A stretch of 64,000 nucleotides of DNA from Lysobacterales bacterium (GCA_017305135.1 JAFKNA010000006.1:1-64000); one strand, 5' to 3'; counted from the stretch's first letter, positions 33,590 through 44,206 are shown. The notes: generated by a model not told the origin, from the sequence alone. Translations and numbers: made by a program.

Positions 33590-35227
33590 TCACTGCCTGA
33601 AACCGTTGACGTACTGCACGTTCTTGCGACCCTGCCAGGCGACGTAGCTGTGGAACGACCGGTTCGCCGGCTCGTACCAGGCGATGCCATCGAGGGGGCC
33701 GGCGCCGAAGATGCAACCCGGCGAGTGGCCGCGCAACTGCCAGTCGAAGACATTGCTGGTCCCGCGCGGAACCAGGGTTCCCGAGAGCGAGCACATCAGG
33801 TTCGCACCGGTGAAGGAACCGTCTGCTCCGATGCTGAACTGGATTGCGAGCCCTCCATTATCGATGCCGGATATGCCCTGGTAGGTGCCGGCGGCGACCG
33901 CGGCGCTGGCCGGCATGTCGTACGCGGGGTCCCAGGTCGCATCGAGGGTCTGGATGCCCGCCCCTCCGCGCAACCGCAGCCGCAGCCATTCGCGGGGCGC
34001 ATAGGTTCCTTCCATGGTGATCGCGACCAGGCGTTCCGGCCATTCGCCGGGTACCGATGTGACCTTGAAGGAATAGGCGTCGTCGGAGCTGAGGCGCCCT
34101 GCTTCATCCAGCAGCGTTCCACGCACCAGTCGCGCGTCCACTCCATTCCCTTGGTAAACGACGTAGACCTCGCCGTTGCCGGGAATGATGATGCGGACGT
34201 CTCCCGTCGCGGTGCTCGCTTTCCAGTAACCCTCCGCGTTGCCCGCATGGGGGGGCGGGACCGCGCAGTCCTCCCGCGATGGCGTCAGCCGCGTCAGCTC
34301 GAGCGTGCCGTGCCTGCCGGCGTTCGGGCCGGCGGTGAACGCGTAGGAAAGCGTGGCATGGCTGCAATCATGGATGACGAGCCCGATCGTGCCGACGCGG
34401 ACCGTGGCGGTGACCGCGGCGCGATCGAAGCTGCCGCCGCTGGTCGCGTAGATGCCGATGTCCTGGAAGGTGGCGGTGTCGCGCGGCGCGCCGGCCTGCA
34501 GGGTGTACCAGTCCAGTCCCGCGGTACCCGCGGCCGGGTCGGCGGCGTCGGCGAACGTGTACCACGCGCCGAACATCAGCTCCTGCGTCGGATCGAACTC
34601 CAGCACCAGGCCCTGTCCGCTGTTGCCGGTGTCGGCCCAGGCGCCCGACCAGGCGGAACTGCCCGGCGCCGGGGCGGCCGCGGCGGCGGCGCTGGTGCAG
34701 GTGGGGTTGCCGAGCAGGCGCGCCAGCGGAATGTCGCCCGCGCGACCATCGTCGAAGCGGTAGCTGGCGGCGGCGTGCGTGCAGTCGGTGAAGCGGATGC
34801 GGAACTCTCCGACGGGCTCGGTGGTGGTCGGTTGGGCGGAGTCGAGGCTGCCCCCCAGCGTCCGGTAGATGGCCATCGCGGAGACGCCGTCGCGGGCGAG
34901 TTCGCCCTGCACCGTGTACCAGCGCAGGTGCCCCGGCAGCGCCGTGTCGTAGGTGAACCAGCCGCCGAAGATGAGGGCACGCCCGGTGCCGAAGAAGTCG
35001 GCCACCACGTCGAGCACGAATCCCTGGCCGTCGGTGGCGGCATTGGCCCAGGATCCGGAAAGCCCGGACTGGTTGGGGTCGAAGGGCGCGGCCTGCACGC
35101 CCTGTGCGCCGGCTGCGGGCATGAAGCACGCCAGCAGGGTTGCCAGCGCACCGGCAAGGAGGAAGGAAAGGCCGCGCCCGTGCCGTGCCGGGACGGACCG
35201 GGGGATGCAGGGGGGATGGCTGGACAT
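33590..35227 (-). CDS. Secreted protein with a duplicated ~130-residue domain
   Basis: 545 residues from the ATG at 35227, which has AGGAG 8 nt upstream. A signal peptide occupies about 1-43 (hydrophobic core LLAGALATLLACF). Two copies of one domain follow, roughly 55-180 and 190-325. Each shows SG(S/A)WA, GQGFVLDV or GQGLVLEF, an F/AGGWFTY or FGAWYTF strand, RWYT or DWYT with a following Q, GGS(L/F)D, and a Cys pair near DCTHAAASY or DCSHATLSY and the copy's end. The last 220 residues form another beta-rich region. I know this WYT-type domain from hypothetical exported proteins of gammaproteobacteria but not its function. The gene diverges from fumC. Confidence 0.8.
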   Translation of the reverse strand: MSSHPPCIPRSVPARHGRGLSFLLAGALATLLACFMPAAGAQGVQAAPFDPNQSGLSGSWANAATDGQGFVLDVVADFFGTGRALIFGGWFTYDTALPGHLRWYTVQGELARDGVSAMAIYRTLGGSLDSAQPTTTEPVGEFRIRFTDCTHAAASYRFDDGRAGDIPLARLLGNPTCTSAAAAAAPAPGSSAWSGAWADTGNSGQGLVLEFDPTQELMFGAWYTFADAADPAAGTAGLDWYTLQAGAPRDTATFQDIGIYATSGGSFDRAAVTATVRVGTIGLVIHDCSHATLSYAFTAGPNAGRHGTLELTRLTPSREDCAVPPPHAGNAEGYWKASTATGDVRIIIPGNGEVYVVYQGNGVDARLVRGTLLDEAGRLSSDDAYSFKVTSVPGEWPERLVAITMEGTYAPREWLRLRLRGGAGIQTLDATWDPAYDMPASAAVAAGTYQGISGIDNGGLAIQFSIGADGSFTGANLMCSLSGTLVPRGTSNVFDWQLRGHSPGCIFGAGPLDGIAWYEPANRSFHSYVAWQGRKNVQYVNGFRQ

Positions 35228-35312
35228 GTCGCGCACTCCTGGTGGGGTCGTTCTTCGTGTTCCAGCTTTGCCGCGCCCGATTACAGCCGGCCGGGCACCG
35301 GTTGCCAGTCGC

Positions 35313-35318
35313 TATAAT
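35313..35318 (+). promoter_or_regulatory. Candidate -10 box for fumC
   Basis: TATAAT 30 bp before the fumC start. The only TTGCCA nearby is 5 bp away and cannot serve as -35; no good -35 is visible at normal spacing. Confidence 0.4.
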
Positions 35319-35347
35319 CCCGGCCCCTTTTCCCCCGCAGGTGAGTG

Positions 35348-36730
<1,383 letters not shown>

Positions 36731-36790
36731 CCGCCGGGCGCCCTGCCACGGGCGCGGAGCAGGCCGCCGAAGTGGGTGTTGCTCTTGAAA

Positions 36791-36874
36791 GGTCGCGAGC
36801 ACGCTCGCTCCTGCGAGCAGGGCGCGGCTGTCGACGCGTTCCCACGGATCTGCAGGAGCCTGCGTGCAGGCGAC
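36791..36874. repeat. GTAG-type palindrome pair after fumC
   Basis: 36791-36814 (inverse orientation, ending CTCGCTCCTGC) and 36851-36874 (TGCAGGAGCC...GGCGAC) are two diverged copies facing each other between fumC and the convergent ABC operon. Confidence 0.65.
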
Positions 36875-36901
36875 CCGGCGTCGTGAAGGCTCGGCCGGCG
36901 G

Positions 36902-37876
36902 TCAGACCGACGTCTCGATGCGTCGGCGGCGCAGCCATACCGCCGCGGCGAGCAGGACCAGGCCGCCGACGACGCCGATCCACAGGTCCGGCGTGGCGAG
37001 CAGGGCGAGCAGCTTGTCCGGGCCGAGGCTGGCGGCGACGTGCTCGTCGTCGATGCCGATCGACACGTTCGGCACGCCGGCCACGCCTGGCACGCCCATC
37101 CAGCTGGCCGGCATGACGCTGAACAGGAGGCGGCCGCAGATGCGGGCGAGGCTCAGGTCCTCGCCGAAGCGGTGCATGCCGAGCACGCTGACCCAGCTGT
37201 CCAGGATCAGCGCCACGACTGGCAGCAGTACCGCCCACAGGAAGGGCTTGCTGCGCGCCCAGGCCGACCAGAACAGCAACCAACCGATGGTAGGCAGCGC
37301 CCACAGCGCGCCGGCCGCCACCATCAGGAGCAGGCGCAGGAACATGCCGGCCGGATGCGCGGCGAGGATCGCCGGCAGCGCATTGATGCCGTGCAGCCCG
37401 GTCCAGGCGGCGACGATCAGCATGAACCCGAGATAGGCGACGGTGGCCACGACGAGTCCGACCAGCGGGATCAGCAGCATGGCGGCGAGCGCCTTCGAGG
37501 CGACCGTCTGGGCATCGGTCACCGGCAGCGATTTCCAGAACAGCACGCTGCGGTCGCGGCGGTCGTCGTAGAGCGCCCCGAGCAGGTAGAAGAAGGTGAC
37601 GAAGAAGACGCCCACGCTCACAATGCCGGCGAAGGTGAGCTGCGCGAGGTCGAGCGCGTTGGCGGCCTGCGCGATGTCGTGGGCGCCAAGACTGGAGCGG
37701 AGCATGTCCAGCGACGGCCCGACGTTGACCTGCACGCGGCTTTTCAGCACTTCCGTGGTGACGATGCCGAGCAGGGTGAACAGGAGCATCACGCCCGTGA
37801 TCCACACCGGCGTCCACAGGAAGCCGCCGCGGTGTTCCCAGTACTCGCGCTTGACGAGCAGCGCCAGGGTCTTCAT
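36902..37876 (-). CDS. ABC-2 type transporter permease
   Basis: 324 residues with about six hydrophobic segments: one near residues 22-42 after the cytosolic MKTLALLVKREYWEHR, four between about 98 and 240, and one near the C-terminus, which ends in an Arg cluster. A long extracytoplasmic loop follows the first helix. This is the ABC-2 layout of YtrC/D-like and bacitracin-exporter-like permeases. The start overlaps the ATPase gene's stop (ATGA), so the two subunits are made together. Substrate unknown; systems with a YtrA-type regulator often respond to cell-wall-active antibiotics. Confidence 0.85.
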   Translation of the reverse strand: MKTLALLVKREYWEHRGGFLWTPVWITGVMLLFTLLGIVTTEVLKSRVQVNVGPSLDMLRSSLGAHDIAQAANALDLAQLTFAGIVSVGVFFVTFFYLLGALYDDRRDRSVLFWKSLPVTDAQTVASKALAAMLLIPLVGLVVATVAYLGFMLIVAAWTGLHGINALPAILAAHPAGMFLRLLLMVAAGALWALPTIGWLLFWSAWARSKPFLWAVLLPVVALILDSWVSVLGMHRFGEDLSLARICGRLLFSVMPASWMGVPGVAGVPNVSIGIDDEHVAASLGPDKLLALLATPDLWIGVVGGLVLLAAAVWLRRRRIETSV

Positions 37877-38730
37877 GCGTAGGTGTCCTTCATGATGGCG
37901 ACGAACAGGTCCGACACGCTCGGCTTGTGCACTTCGCCAAGCGCCGCCAGCCGCGTGCGGTCCACGCCGTCGAAGAGGAAGATGGATTTGCCGAACACCT
38001 GGCGCTCGTTGAGCGGGCCGAGCGCACGCGCGGCCTCGGCGCGATCCGGGTTCATCAGCACCTCCGCGTAGCGCTCGCCGATCTCGTCCATGGTCGCGGC
38101 CAGGGCGATGCGCCCGTCGCGCACGAACATGAGGTCGGTGAGGATGTACTCGATTTCCTCCACCTGGTGGGTGGTCACGAGGATGGTGCGGTGCTCGTCG
38201 AAGTAGTCGTTCAGCAGGCTCTCGTAGAACGCCTTGCGATACAGGATGTCGAGGCCCAGCGTCGGCTCGTCGAGCACCAGCAGGCGCGCGTCGATCGCCA
38301 TCACCAGGGCGAGGTGGAGCTGCACGATCATGCCCTTGGAAAGCTCGCGCACGCGCTGCCCGGCCTTGAGCCTGGTGCGTGCGAGCAAGGCTTCGGCCTT
38401 CTCGCGCGAGAAGCGCGGATGCACGCCGGCGACGAACTCGATCGCCTCGCCGACGCGCAGCCAGCGCGGCAGCACCGCCACGTCGGCGATGAAGCACACC
38501 TCGCGCATCAGCGTGGCGCGCTCGCGGCGCGGATCCATGCCGAGCACGGAAAGCTCGCCGTCGAACTCGGTGAGGCCGAGGATCGCCTTGAGCGCGGTCG
38601 TCTTGCCGGCGCCGTTGGGGCCGATCAGGCCGACGATGCGGCCGGGCTCGATGTCGAAACTCACCTGGTCCAGCGCGACGGTCGCGCCATAACGCTTGCT
38701 GAGGTTCCTGGCGTGTACGACGGCGCTCAT
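37873..38730 (-). CDS. ABC transporter ATP-binding protein, YtrB-like
   Basis: 285 residues. Walker A GPNGAGKTT at 37-45, Walker B LLVLDEPTLGLD, and the H-loop VTTHQVEE. The signature motif reads ELSKGMIVQ rather than LSGGQ, as in other ATPases of the ABC-2/YtrB group. The C-terminal 70 residues after the nucleotide-binding domain are a small regulatory extension. The gene overlaps both its neighbours by four bases, giving gntR-ATPase-permease as one translationally coupled unit. Confidence 0.92.
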   Translation of the reverse strand: MSAVVHARNLSKRYGATVALDQVSFDIEPGRIVGLIGPNGAGKTTALKAILGLTEFDGELSVLGMDPRRERATLMREVCFIADVAVLPRWLRVGEAIEFVAGVHPRFSREKAEALLARTRLKAGQRVRELSKGMIVQLHLALVMAIDARLLVLDEPTLGLDILYRKAFYESLLNDYFDEHRTILVTTHQVEEIEYILTDLMFVRDGRIALAATMDEIGERYAEVLMNPDRAEAARALGPLNERQVFGKSIFLFDGVDRTRLAALGEVHKPSVSDLFVAIMKDTYA

Positions 38731-39095
38731 CGGTCGTCTCCGGCGGGTGCTTCTTGCATGAGGGTGGCGAAGTCCAGGCCGAGGCGTTGCAGGCGGGCGG
38801 AAAGGGCCGGCCATTCCTCGCGCAGGAAATGTTCGCGCTCGGACTTCAGCAGGGCCTTGCGGGCGCCCTCGGTCACGAACATGCCGAGGCCGCGGCGCTT
38901 CTCCACCAGGTTCTCGTCGACCAGTTCCTGGTACGCCTTGGACACGGTGATCGGGTTGATCTGGAAATCGGCGGCGACCTGGCGCACCGACGGCAACGCA
39001 TCGCCTTGCTTCAGGACGCCGTCGAGGATCATCGCCACGACGCGGTCGCGCAACTGGCGGTAGATCGGCGTTGAATCGTTCCAGGCGATGCTCAT
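38727..39095 (-). CDS. GntR family transcriptional regulator, YtrA subfamily
   Basis: 122 residues: a winged helix-turn-helix (about 10-75, PIYRQLRDRVVAMILDG, LPSVRQVAADFQINPITVSKAY) and only a short helical C-terminal part for dimerisation. This small size defines the YtrA subfamily, whose members repress the ABC operon in which they lie. The likely operator is the palindrome at 39500-39521, covering the operon's promoter. It begins 6 bp after the small exported-protein gene. Confidence 0.92.
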   Translation of the reverse strand: MSIAWNDSTPIYRQLRDRVVAMILDGVLKQGDALPSVRQVAADFQINPITVSKAYQELVDENLVEKRRGLGMFVTEGARKALLKSEREHFLREEWPALSARLQRLGLDFATLMQEAPAGDDR

Positions 39096-39101
39096 CGCAG
39101 G

Positions 39102-39467
39102 TCAGTCCTTGTTGGCGCGCCGGTAGCTCTGGCCGAAGGAATAGTAGGGCATGTCGAAGAATGCACCACCGGAGCCGCCGGAGCCGAACTGGGCCAGTTC
39201 GAACTCGAAGCCCTGCAGCGGGTCCGGGGTTTCGACGTGGCCGCGAGCGACCGCCTGGGACACCGGCCGCACGATCACGGTGGGCAGCAGGCGGGGCGAC
39301 AGATCCACTTCCACATGGATGGTGGGGAGGTGCGTCGTGGGCAGGTCCGCCACCGCGGCCGCCTGCGTGGCCGGTGTGGCCTCGCCGGGCGCCAGGAATA
39401 CGATGGCCGCTCCCGTGGCGAGGAGCGATGTCGAGAGTGCGAGCAGTTGGGTCAGACGCTTTTGCAT
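39102..39467 (-). CDS. Small exported or membrane-anchored protein heading the YtrA-type operon
   Basis: 121 residues that I do not recognise. An N-terminal hydrophobic helix (about 7-27, LLALSTSLLATGAAIVFLA) acts as signal or anchor. The rest is Pro/Val/Thr-rich in the middle (HLPTIHVEVDLSPRLLPTV) and ends with a Gly/Ser run and aromatic residues (FGSGGSGGAFF, YYSFGQSY). No cysteines remain after the helix. It is the promoter-proximal gene of the gntR-ABC operon, with a 6-bp gap to gntR, so it is probably induced with the transporter and could be a periplasmic partner or a sensor; this is inference. Confidence 0.7.
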   Translation of the reverse strand: MQKRLTQLLALSTSLLATGAAIVFLAPGEATPATQAAAVADLPTTHLPTIHVEVDLSPRLLPTVIVRPVSQAVARGHVETPDPLQGFEFELAQFGSGGSGGAFFDMPYYSFGQSYRRANKD

Positions 39468-39499
39468 GACAACCTCCGTTTTGGCGGGCCGATGAAGTA

Positions 39500-39521
39500 G
39501 TGTTGTAGATAACTATAACAC
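39500..39521. promoter_or_regulatory. Palindromic operator for the YtrA-type regulator
   Basis: Half-sites GTGTTGTAG and CTATAACAC separated by ATAA; 8 of 9 positions are symmetric. The arrangement, GTGT ... ACAC, resembles YtrA-family operators. It overlaps the -10 of the operon promoter. Confidence 0.7.
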
Positions 39522-39539
39522 CAAATACGCAGATGTCAA
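39512..39539 (-). promoter_or_regulatory. Sigma-70 promoter of the exported protein-gntR-ABC operon
   Basis: On the minus strand: TTGACA (39534-39539), 16-bp spacer, TATAGT (39512-39517), about 45 bp before the first start codon. It is the strongest promoter visible in the window and lies in a short AT-rich patch. Confidence 0.8.
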
Positions 39540-39617
39540 CGCTGCAGTTCTTCAGCCCTGCCAGGCTCACGAGCCGTTCAGGTGAGCTGCGCCTTGCTGC
39601 GGGAACCTGACTGGCCG

Positions 39618-39796
39618 TGTAGGAGCGACCGTGGTCGCGACCCGGACCTAGCCGATTGGCGCCCGGTCGCCTGCACGCAGGTTCCTACGCGCATCGCGCG
39701 GAGCCGCGTGGTGCTGCAACGGCTCTGTAGGAGCGACCGTGGTCGCGACCAGGGCCTAGCCGATTGGTGCCCGGTCGCCTGCACGCGGATCCTGCG
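39618..39796 (+). repeat. Two tandem GTAG-type palindrome doublets
   Basis: Units 39618-39690 and 39726-39796 each hold TGTAGGAGCGACC and GGTCGCGACC, a spacer with CCTAGCCGATTGG, then an inverted partner beginning CCGGTCGCCTGCACGC. They occupy the gene-free stretch 39540-39972 before the FKBP gene; nothing else is evident there. Confidence 0.9.
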
Positions 39797-39972
39797 AAAC
39801 GCGCGGGTCGCCGCAAGCCGTGGGGGTCGCACGGCCACGCTCGCGTTTGCCAAGCGAAAAGGGCGCGTACACAATACGCGGCCCGCATGACCACCGAGCC
39901 GGGCCGACCACCGGGCGCATTGCCCGCAAGCTCATCGGAAACCCATTCCGGCATCCATCATCAGGAGCAGAC

Positions 39973-40737
39973 ATGACGCGTTTTGTGCAGAAGGCCCTCG
40001 TTGCCGCGCTTGCGGCCGGTTTCACCCTGGGCAGCGTGACCGCCGCCGAACCGGCCAAGCCGGCCGCCGACGCCGCCAAGCCCGCGATCAAGATCGACAA
40101 GAACAAGATCAGCACCATGGTCGGCATGGACATGGGCCGCAGCCTCTTGCAGATCAAGGACGACATCGACGTCAAGGTGCTTGAGCAGGCGCTGGAGGCG
40201 ACCCTCAAGGGCGAGAAGACCTCGCTGACCGAGGAGGAAGCCCTGCAGGTGCGCCAGGAATTCATGCAGCAGATGCAGGCCAAGCGCGTCGCCGAGCAGA
40301 AGGCCGCGGCCGACAAGAACAAGCAGGAAGGCGCCGAGTTCCTGGCCAAGAACAAGTCCAAGGCGGGCGTGAAGACCACCGCATCGGGGCTGCAGTACCT
40401 GGTCGAGAAGGAAGGCAAGGGTCCCAGGCCCAAGGCCACCGACACGGTCAAGGTCAACTACCTCGGCACCAAGATCGACGGCGAGAAGTTCGACAGCTCC
40501 TATGACCGCGGCCAGCCGGCGACCTTCCCGCTGAACGGCGTGATCAAGGGCTGGAGCGAGGGCCTGCAGTTGATGCCGGTGGGTTCCAAGTACAAGTTCT
40601 TCATCCCCGCGGACCTCGCCTATGGCGAGAACGGCCCGGGCGCGATCGGCCCCAACGCCACGTTGATCTTCGAGGTGGAACTGCTCGGCATCGAGAACCC
40701 GGCCGACGAGTCCAAGGACGCCAAGGCCGGCAAGTAA
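39973..40737 (+). CDS. Periplasmic FKBP-type peptidyl-prolyl isomerase (Mip/FkpA-like)
   Basis: 254 residues from the ATG at 39973, preceded by CAGGAGC. A signal peptide (1-24, ending VTAAEP) directs export. The N-terminal helical dimerisation domain (about 40-130, [27 protein letters not shown]) is followed by the FKBP domain (about 150-245) with the active-site strands [24 protein letters not shown] (read as several motifs), [13 protein letters not shown] and [23 protein letters not shown]. This is the Mip/FkpA layout: a periplasmic folding catalyst with chaperone activity. The C-terminus is Lys/Asp-rich. Confidence 0.93.
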   Translation: MTRFVQKALVAALAAGFTLGSVTAAEPAKPAADAAKPAIKIDKNKISTMVGMDMGRSLLQIKDDIDVKVLEQALEATLKGEKTSLTEEEALQVRQEFMQQMQAKRVAEQKAAADKNKQEGAEFLAKNKSKAGVKTTASGLQYLVEKEGKGPRPKATDTVKVNYLGTKIDGEKFDSSYDRGQPATFPLNGVIKGWSEGLQLMPVGSKYKFFIPADLAYGENGPGAIGPNATLIFEVELLGIENPADESKDAKAGK

Positions 40738-40901
40738 CGAGCGGCACACGGCGGCGGGATTCGCCCGTCGGGCGACTCCCGCCAGCCGTGCGGCAGCGGG
40801 CCCGCACGCCGGGCCTGCCTGCCATCCAGCACGGGGATATCGCGGCCCGCGTGGCCGCCAGCGAGGGCGCTGCCGGCCGGCGGTGCCCGGGGAGAGCCTG
40901 C

Positions 40902-42245
40902 ATGCGCGTCACCATCTTCGGAACCGGCTACGTCGGCCTCGTCACCGGCACCTGCCTGGCCGAGGTCGGCAACGAGGTGGTCTGCGTGGACGTGGATGCG
41001 GCGAAGATCGCGCGCCTCAAGGCCGGCGAGATCCCGATCTACGAGCCCGGCCTCGAACCCCTGGTGCGCTCCAACCACGCCGACGGCTACCTCGCCTTCA
41101 CCACCGATGCCGCGGCCGCCATCGAGCACGCCCAGGTCATCTTCATCGCCGTCGGCACGCCGCCGGACGAGGATGGCAGCGCCGACCTCTCGCACGTGCT
41201 GGCAGTCGCGCGCACCATCGGTGGCGCGCTGTCCCGCCACACCGTGATCGTCAACAAGTCCACGGTGCCGGTGGGGACCGCCGATGCGGTGCGCGCCGCC
41301 ATCGCGGCGGAACTCGCCGCACGCGGCAGCGCGGTCGAGTTCGACGTCGTCTCCAATCCGGAATTCCTCAAGGAAGGCAACGCGGTACAGGACTTCATGC
41401 GCCCCGACCGCATCGTCATCGGCGCCGAAAGCGAGCGCGCCATCGAGGTGATCCGCAGCCTGTATGCACCGTTCAACCGCAACCACGAGCGCATCGTGCT
41501 GATGGACGTGCGCTCGGCCGAGCTGACCAAGTACGCCGCCAACGCGATGCTGGCGACCAAGATCAGCTTCATGAACGAGATGGCCAACATCGCCGAGAAG
41601 GTCGGCGCCGACATAGAGCACGTACGCCGCGGCATCGGCTCGGACCCGCGCATCGGCTACCACTTCATCTATCCGGGCATCGGCTACGGCGGCTCGTGCT
41701 TCCCCAAGGACGTGCGCGCACTGGAGCACACGGCGCGCGCGCACGGCTACGAGTCGCGCGTGCTGCAGGCGGTCGAGGCCGTCAACACCCGGCAGAAGCA
41801 CAAGCTGTTCGGGCTGGTCGAGCGGCACTTCGACGCCGCCCTCCAGGGGCGCACCTTCGCGCTGTGGGGACTCGCCTTCAAGCCCAACACCGACGACATG
41901 CGCGAGGCGCCGAGCCTGGCCCTGCTCGAGGCCCTCTGGAACGCAGGTGCCCGGGTGCGCGCATACGACCCCGAGGCCGCCACCGAGACGCGCCGCATCT
42001 TCGGCGAACGGCCCGACCTCCATCTCTGCGAACGCCCCTACGATGCGCTGCAGGACGCCGATGCACTGATCGTCGCGACCGAGTGGAAGGCGTTCCGCAG
42101 CCCCGACTTCGAGCGTATCGCCGGCATGCTGCGCGAACGCGTGATATTCGACGGGCGCAACATCTACCAGCCGGCGACGGTCGAGGCGGCCGGGCTCGCC
42201 TATTACGGCATTGGTCGCGGCCGCAGCGTCGCGCATCCGGCGTAG
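40902..42245 (+). CDS. ugd: UDP-glucose 6-dehydrogenase
   Basis: 447 residues. Oxidises UDP-glucose to UDP-glucuronate with two NAD, feeding exopolysaccharide and lipopolysaccharide synthesis. The Rossmann motif GTGYVG is at 7-12, and the catalytic Cys is Cys266 in [20 protein letters not shown] and [11 protein letters not shown] also match. The ATG at 40902 follows GGGGAGAG; the open frame upstream is spurious. It precedes gmd on the same strand by 115 bp, so two sugar-nucleotide enzymes stand together without glycosyltransferases nearby. Confidence 0.96.
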   Translation: MRVTIFGTGYVGLVTGTCLAEVGNEVVCVDVDAAKIARLKAGEIPIYEPGLEPLVRSNHADGYLAFTTDAAAAIEHAQVIFIAVGTPPDEDGSADLSHVLAVARTIGGALSRHTVIVNKSTVPVGTADAVRAAIAAELAARGSAVEFDVVSNPEFLKEGNAVQDFMRPDRIVIGAESERAIEVIRSLYAPFNRNHERIVLMDVRSAELTKYAANAMLATKISFMNEMANIAEKVGADIEHVRRGIGSDPRIGYHFIYPGIGYGGSCFPKDVRALEHTARAHGYESRVLQAVEAVNTRQKHKLFGLVERHFDAALQGRTFALWGLAFKPNTDDMREAPSLALLEALWNAGARVRAYDPEAATETRRIFGERPDLHLCERPYDALQDADALIVATEWKAFRSPDFERIAGMLRERVIFDGRNIYQPATVEAAGLAYYGIGRGRSVAHPA

Positions 42246-42360
42246 CCGCGGGTCGGTGGTGGCTCCGCCACCGTTCCCCTGGTCGGGAATCGGCGGCCGG
42301 CTTTTCAGCGGCTGCATCGGCTAACATCCCGCTTTTGCATCCCACCGCGGGTCAGGACGA

Positions 42361-43491
42361 ATGGAACAAAAGCGAGCCCTCATCACCGGCATTACCGGGC
42401 AGGATGGTGCCTATCTGGCCGAGCTGCTGCTTGAGAAAGGCTACGAGGTGCACGGCCTGAAGCGCCGCGCGTCTTCGTTCAACACCGAGCGCATCGATCA
42501 CCTCTACCACGAGCTCGACGAGGGCGAACCGGGCGTGCGCCTGCATTACGGCGACCTCACCGATTCGCTGAGCCTTCTGCGCGTGATCCAGCAGGTCAAG
42601 CCGGACGAGATCTACCACCTCGCCGCGCAGAGCCACGTCGCGGTGTCCTTCGAGGAGCCCGAGTACACCGCCAACGCGGACGGCATCGGCACGCTGCGCG
42701 TGCTGGAAGCGATGCGCAGCCTCGGCATCGGCGACCGCTGCCGCTTCTACCAGGCGTCCACCTCCGAACTCTACGGCCAGGTGCGCGAGACCCCGCAGCG
42801 GGAGACCACGCCCTTCCATCCGCGCTCGCCCTACGGCGTCGCCAAGCTCTACGCCTACTGGATCACCGTCAACTATCGCGAGGCCTACGGGCTCTACGGC
42901 TGCAACGGCATCCTCTTCAACCACGAGTCGCCGATCCGTGGCGAGACCTTCGTCACGCGCAAGATCACGCGCGGCCTGGCGCGGGTCATCTGCGGCCTGC
43001 AGCACTGCCTGTACCTCGGCAACCTCGATGCCCGCCGCGACTGGGGCCACGCGCGCGACTACGTGGAAGCGCAGTGGCTGATCCTGCAGCAGGACCAGCC
43101 GGACGATTACGTGATCGCCACCGGAATCCAGAACTCGGTGCGCGACTTCGTGCGCCTGGCCGCCCGCGAGATGGGCATCGAGCTGGAGTTCCGCGGCGAA
43201 GGCGCCGACGAGCACGCGGTCGTGGCCGGCGTGTCCGGCGAGCACGCGAAAGTTGCCGCCGGCGACACGCTGGTGCGCATCCATCCGCAATACTACCGTC
43301 CGGCCGAGGTCGAAACCCTGCTCGGCGATGCGACGCGGGCGCGCGAGCGCCTCGGCTGGACGCCGAAGACGTCTTTCGCCGACCTCGTACGCGAGATGGC
43401 GGCGGCGGATCTCGCCCTGGCGCAGCGCGAAGTGCAGGGCATGGTCGGCGCGCGGCACGGGCGCCACCTTATCGAGACGCTCGGCCGTTAG
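42361..43491 (+). CDS. gmd: GDP-mannose 4,6-dehydratase
   Basis: 376 residues. Converts GDP-mannose to GDP-4-keto-6-deoxymannose, precursor of GDP-rhamnose, GDP-fucose and related sugars of surface polysaccharides. NADP-binding GITGQDG at 10-16; active-site STSELYG and Tyr158-x3-Lys162 (SPYGVAK); the GMD-specific [17 protein letters not shown]. It follows ugd and ends 3 bp before slyX. Confidence 0.96.
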   Translation: MEQKRALITGITGQDGAYLAELLLEKGYEVHGLKRRASSFNTERIDHLYHELDEGEPGVRLHYGDLTDSLSLLRVIQQVKPDEIYHLAAQSHVAVSFEEPEYTANADGIGTLRVLEAMRSLGIGDRCRFYQASTSELYGQVRETPQRETTPFHPRSPYGVAKLYAYWITVNYREAYGLYGCNGILFNHESPIRGETFVTRKITRGLARVICGLQHCLYLGNLDARRDWGHARDYVEAQWLILQQDQPDDYVIATGIQNSVRDFVRLAAREMGIELEFRGEGADEHAVVAGVSGEHAKVAAGDTLVRIHPQYYRPAEVETLLGDATRARERLGWTPKTSFADLVREMAAADLALAQREVQGMVGARHGRHLIETLGR

Positions 43492-43494
43492 GCG

Positions 43495-43713
43495 ATGGCT
43501 TCGCTCGAGGAACGCCTCACCGAGCTCGAAACCCGCCTCGCCTTCGTGGACGATGCGGTGCAGTCGCTCGGCGACGCCATCGCCCTGCATGACCGCCAGA
43601 TGCTGGCCATGCGCAACGCCATGGAACGCCTGAGCGAGGAACTGGTGGAGGCGCGCAACGCCCTGGGTCAGGTGCGGGATGCGCGGGATGAGCCGTTGCC
43701 GCCGCATTACTGA
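43495..43713 (+). CDS. slyX: SlyX-like coiled-coil protein
   Basis: 72 residues, almost entirely a heptad coiled coil (LEERLTELETRLAFVDDAVQ to MRNAMERLSEELVEARNAL), ending in Pro-Pro-His-Tyr (PLPPHY), the hallmark C-terminus of SlyX. The role of SlyX is unknown. Its start is only 3 bp after gmd, so translation is probably coupled to it. Confidence 0.88.
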   Translation: MASLEERLTELETRLAFVDDAVQSLGDAIALHDRQMLAMRNAMERLSEELVEARNALGQVRDARDEPLPPHY

Positions 43714-43790
43714 TGCGTTCGTCCGTGAACGCTGCTTCGGACCGGTTCAGGGTTGCCGGAGGGCAAAGGCTCCGTCGGGTCTACCGCGGC

Positions 43791-44112
43791 CATCCATGGC
43801 CGCACTTTCAATGGACAGCAGGCTTCGAGCGGGGGAGCAGTGGTTGGGAAACAGCTTGAGTGTGTAACGTGCAACCCTCTTGGGAAGCTCTGGTCAGGTT
43901 CCGACGTCATGCCCGCGGAAGCGGGCATCCATTTCAGGCGGCAATCAATGAACAGCAGAGTTCGACCGATGGAGCAGCGGGTTCGGGTAACGGCCTGAGT
44001 CTCCGCGATCAATCCTCTCGCAGACGTCATGCCGCGGATGCGGGGCATCCATTGAACGCCCGGTGATTTCATCCGAGGCGTCATTCCGACGCAGGCCGGA
44101 ATCCATTTTCAG
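43791..44112 (+). repeat. Compound tandem repeat with GTCATGCC...CATCCA palindromes
   Basis: Two diverged units start at 43791 and 43926 and share CATCCA, an ATGGACAGCAG/ATGAACAGCAG block, GGAGCAG, TGAGT and CCTC blocks. A third start at 44046 and a fourth short one at about 44100 keep only the palindrome part. Each junction carries GTCAT plus a small hairpin (GCCCGCGGAAGCGGGC and relatives). They lie in the gene-free stretch 43714-44206, which holds no credible ORF. Confidence 0.75.
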
Positions 44113-44206
44113 CAGTGCGCGGCAGCGGATCCGGCTGCCCGATTGCAGGGAAGAGCATTGTCCGGAAGTTCCACGATCATCGGGTTTCAGCAGAAAGTCT
44201 CCAGTC

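Noticed and set aside
43791-44112. CRISPR-like array
   Set aside because: Only two long diverged units with non-unique interiors; no short identical repeats, no regular spacers, no cas genes.
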